Source of the DNA: Streptomyces sp. 378
GTDB taxonomy: Bacteria; Actinomycetota; Actinomycetes; Streptomycetales; Streptomycetaceae
NCBI RefSeq assembly: GCF_030124145.1
Contig: NZ_JASKMS010000015.1
Location: 124,001 to 188,000 of the forward strand
Direction: 5' to 3'
DNA length: 64,000 nucleotides
Of the stretch, positions 62,401-64,000 are shown one piece after another. The position numbers and the translations under genes were made by a program. Position 1 is the stretch's first letter; each line of letters opens with the position of its first letter. The notes under the pieces were generated by a model that did not search any database, had not been told where the DNA came from, and saw only the letters and a list, made by a program, of their open reading frames with translations.

Positions 62401-63828
62401 ATCCTCGACACCCCGGTGAACATCGTCGTCACCGCCGACCCGACCCGCGGTGGCCGCCACACCCTCGGCCGCCACACCCAGCCCCAGATGGCCCCGTACT
62501 CCGCCGCCCTGGCCGTGGAGAACCTCTGGCTCGCCGCCCGCGCCGAAGGCCTCGGCGTCGGCTGGGTCAGCTTCTTCGACGAGCGCGAGATGGTCCGCGC
62601 CCTCGGCCTGCCCGAGCACCTCGAGATCATCGCCTACCTGTGCGTCGGCTACGTCGACGAATTCCCGGACGAGCCCGAGCTGTTGCAGGCCGGCTGGTCC
62701 AAGCGCCGCCCGCTGTCCTGGGTCGTGCACGAAGAGACATACGGCCGCCGTGCCCTGCCCGGAGAGGAACCCCACGACCTGCTCGCCGAGACCGTCGCGC
62801 AGATTCGCCCGCTGGACGCCAAGGCGCTCGGCGAGGCGTGGGAGCGCCAGAAGCGTATGACCAAGCCGGCCGGTGCGCTGGGCATGCTGGAGATCATCTC
62901 CGCGCAGCTGTCCGGCCTGTCCCGCCAGTGCCCGCCGCCCATCCCGGAGCCCGCCGCCGTCGCCATCTTCGCGGGTGATCACGGTGTGCACGCCCAGGGC
63001 GTCACCCCCTGGCCGCAGGAGGTCACGGCCCAGATGGTGGCCAACTTCCTCGGCGGAGGTGCCGTCTGCAACGCCTTCGCCACCCAGGTCGGCGCCGAGG
63101 TCTGCATCGTGGACGTCGGCGTCGCCGCCGACCTGCCGGCCACCCCGGGCCTGCTGCCGCGCAAGATCCGCGGCGGTACGTCCGACATGACGACCGGGCC
63201 GGCGATGACGCGCGAGGAGGCCAGGCAGGCCATCGAGGTCGGCATCGAAACCGCCCGCGACCTGGTCGCCGCCGGCAACAAGGCCCTGCTGACCGGTGAG
63301 ATGGGTATCGCGAACACCACCACGTCCGCCGCCCTGATCGCCGTCTTCACGGGTGCGGACCCGGCCGAGGTCACGGGCCGGGGCACCGGCATCAACGACG
63401 AGACCCTCGCCCGCAAGACCGAGGTCGTGCGCCGAGCCCTGGAACTCCACCAGCCGGACCCGGCCGACCCGATCGGCGTGCTCGCCGCGATCGGCGGCTT
63501 CGAGCACGCGGCCATCGTCGGCCTCCTCCTCGGCGGCGCCTCCCTGCGGACGCCGGTCATCCTGGACGGCGTCAGCGCCGGGGCCGCCGCCCTGGTCGCC
63601 CGCGCGATCGCCCCGGAGGTCCTGGCCGCGTGCATCGCGGGCCACCGCAGCGCCGAGCCGGGCCATGTCGCGGCCCTGAACAAGCTGGGCCTGCGGCCCC
63701 TGGTCGACCTCGACCTCCGCCTCGGCGAGGGCACTGGCGCCCTGCTCGCCCTCCCGCTGGTGCAGAGCACGGCCCGGGCGATGCACGAGGTGGCGACGTT
63801 CGACTCGGCGGGAGTGACGGAGAAGTAG
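59404..63828 (+). CDS. cobT: BluB-CobT fusion with ~900-residue disordered N-terminus
   Basis: 1474 residues. The first ~900 are Ala/Pro/Glu/Val-rich with no predicted fold (repeats of the type EAAAPVPDATA). A BluB nitroreductase-like domain follows (~904-1120; RRDIRNGF, HHAPSVGHSQPWDFVVI, GVGWVSFFDEREM), which makes 5,6-dimethylbenzimidazole from FMNH2. The CobT domain (~1138-1474; VAIFAGDHGVHAQGVTPWPQEVT, LTGEMGIANTTTSAALIAV, LDGVSAGAAAL and the C-terminal LRLGEGTGALLALPLV with the catalytic Glu) activates that base with nicotinate mononucleotide. The fusion would channel the lower ligand of cobalamin. ATG 59404 has GAGGGG upstream; an in-frame start at 59275 is less likely. Confidence 0.93.
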   Translation: MTDTGQVPGEGLPESAGMVEQPGAPAHGAYTYLSENTVEDEDLLLLPGAQGAWGNEVPPPAPEPVLETVHQPGPHEISGRDSGSVDLGGVRLPDPPPIPPITPRRPLHLGPPLPDSSTSPVRSLADRGPADAPVRQPAPSPAGPEYLDGPRAPETPSAPAAPWSAQVTHPAQVSAGAAPAETVVPATEPMGTAQAVATPATMLMEGMSVGEDPVGAGADPAEHRTATAEDGQAAPAAVAGDPVGMGVGASEGPAAASETGHLPAAEPAVAGDPAGASTGPDADRTAAAAEHVVAAQAQDPTGTGALPAEAAPETARAAGAEHAVPQQGVVVEGDAAGVTVGADAVQVAEAGAVAAPGAEMPPAAESAPVAEDASEGAGNSGPEAAGEQASSAGQVAAVEQLEPVGPVAVGEQAQSAGPVAAAEQATSAAAEQAEAPAPAPEAGRVPEAVPFPEASSGPEHAVGNPSEAAGAQATAPVPDGVASDAVAHPPVAAPEAVAQTPAADAAPEAAGPVPDATAPVAAAPVPDATAEAAAPVPTATAAEAAAPTPDATASVAPEVAAPVPEATAVAAPGPDAAPDAAAQVPQAAAPEAQAPVPAPGVTAPEAGAPIRHATASVAPEAAAPGQALPAEEPAPQTPAASDGVSSARQSEVTAPQPPAPGVEAPGQVAAAPASAPESDGGEAAAPSAEAAPPAPAPTPVADTVLPADAPAPAAPETAQETASQAHAPAQPPAATAPDEALAPGEPPVPGDAPAPLPPQAPEAPVTDPAADAAVPADAPEAIAAAPAAGPVAPDPAPGTPAPAEDVTVVLPAPAAAPVADESAGQPVQGPQQSLPTPPETLEPPAPMTTVPAPRDADAELAQNADDLDTRAAEQEDLADQERREESAAAVAEARQSTGPPAPGYDPAEREAVLKVMRERRDIRNGFRSDPIPHEVLLRVLEAAHHAPSVGHSQPWDFVVIRSADTRRAMHELAMRQRDAYAKSLPKGRAKQFKELKIEAILDTPVNIVVTADPTRGGRHTLGRHTQPQMAPYSAALAVENLWLAARAEGLGVGWVSFFDEREMVRALGLPEHLEIIAYLCVGYVDEFPDEPELLQAGWSKRRPLSWVVHEETYGRRALPGEEPHDLLAETVAQIRPLDAKALGEAWERQKRMTKPAGALGMLEIISAQLSGLSRQCPPPIPEPAAVAIFAGDHGVHAQGVTPWPQEVTAQMVANFLGGGAVCNAFATQVGAEVCIVDVGVAADLPATPGLLPRKIRGGTSDMTTGPAMTREEARQAIEVGIETARDLVAAGNKALLTGEMGIANTTTSAALIAVFTGADPAEVTGRGTGINDETLARKTEVVRRALELHQPDPADPIGVLAAIGGFEHAAIVGLLLGGASLRTPVILDGVSAGAAALVARAIAPEVLAACIAGHRSAEPGHVAALNKLGLRPLVDLDLRLGEGTGALLALPLVQSTARAMHEVATFDSAGVTEK

Positions 63829-63852
63829 GGCTTTTCGTCGTCCGCGTGGGCC

Positions 63853-63891
63853 GGCGGGCGGGCGTTCCGCAGGACGGGGCGCCCGCCCGCC
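63853..63891 (+). terminator. Strong terminator hairpin after the BluB-CobT gene
   Basis: GGCGGGCGGGCG (63853-63864) and CGCCCGCCCGCC (63880-63891) form a perfect 12-base stem around a 15-base loop, 25 bases after the stop. The last ~110 bases of the window hold nothing else that I recognise. Confidence 0.8.
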
Positions 63892-64000
63892 GCCCGCCCA
63901 CCGGCGCGGGGTCCCGGTGCCCAGCCGGCGGACCACCCGAGCCGCCCTCACCCCTGCCCAGTAAAATCCGCACGTCAGGGCACTGAACACCGCCGCAACA

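Noticed and set aside
61669..63990. Minus-strand open frame of ~770 codons opposite the BluB-CobT gene
   Set aside because: Gly/Arg/Asp-rich shadow typical of the complementary strand of GC-rich genes.
1..64000. tRNA, rRNA or CRISPR array
   Set aside because: No cloverleaf, rRNA-like or regularly spaced repeat sequence was seen on either strand. In particular, no tRNA at the 33,000 boundary would serve as an attachment site.

Overview
The window is high-GC actinobacterial DNA and is almost certainly Streptomyces chromosome. Evidence for this is the argC-J-B-D-R cluster with ARG-box operators, a separate argH, metNIQ, a CobL-type enzyme, a BluB-CobT fusion, GTG/TTG starts, GTGA/ATGA start-stop overlaps, and three copies of a GC-rich intergenic hairpin typical of the genus. 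It divides sharply near position 33,000.

Left half (1 to about 33,000) is an accessory island. It carries genes of anti-phage and conflict type: a large protein ending in a PD-(D/E)XK nuclease; a PIN-domain protein; an AIPR-family protein translationally coupled to a Ser/Thr kinase; a UvrD-like helicase with two small genes of unknown function and an XRE regulator; a TPR-CHAT protease with an EACC1-like partner; a complete Gabija pair (GajA/GajB); and a two-gene operon of a 1525-residue SF1 helicase-nuclease with an AbiJ/HEPN-like protein. Decayed IS3-, ISAs1- and IS481-type transposase fragments lie between them. The island ends in a Tn7-like transposition module read leftwards: TnsA, TniA (DDE), TniB (AAA ATPase) and a long TniQ, with tnsA nearest the boundary. 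I infer that the left half is cargo of a Tn7-like element inserted just upstream of argC. The other end lies outside the window and no terminal repeats were proven.

Right half (33,041 to 64,000) is core genome. It holds argCJBDR behind ARG boxes; a minus-strand flavin electron-transfer operon (membrane ferric reductase, triple FMN-binding protein, ApbE flavin transferase); a YkuD L,D-transpeptidase; a PNPOx-like protein on a probable leaderless transcript; a duplicated-domain exported protein; argH with its own ARG box; an aldo/keto reductase; a TetR-MFS pair with a palindromic operator; a PlsC-like acyltransferase; a glycerophosphodiesterase; a small sigma-like factor; two GNATs; two small membrane proteins; a HAD phosphatase; metNIQ behind a Cys/Met-rich leader peptide; cobL; and a 1474-residue protein with about 900 disordered residues followed by BluB and CobT domains, closed by a strong terminator hairpin.

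Functional links: argCJBD and argH make arginine from glutamate under ArgR; the reductase/FMN/ApbE genes likely move electrons across the membrane; CobL and BluB-CobT act in the corrin-ring and lower-ligand parts of cobalamin synthesis; and MetNIQ imports methionine, probably tuned by leader-peptide attenuation.
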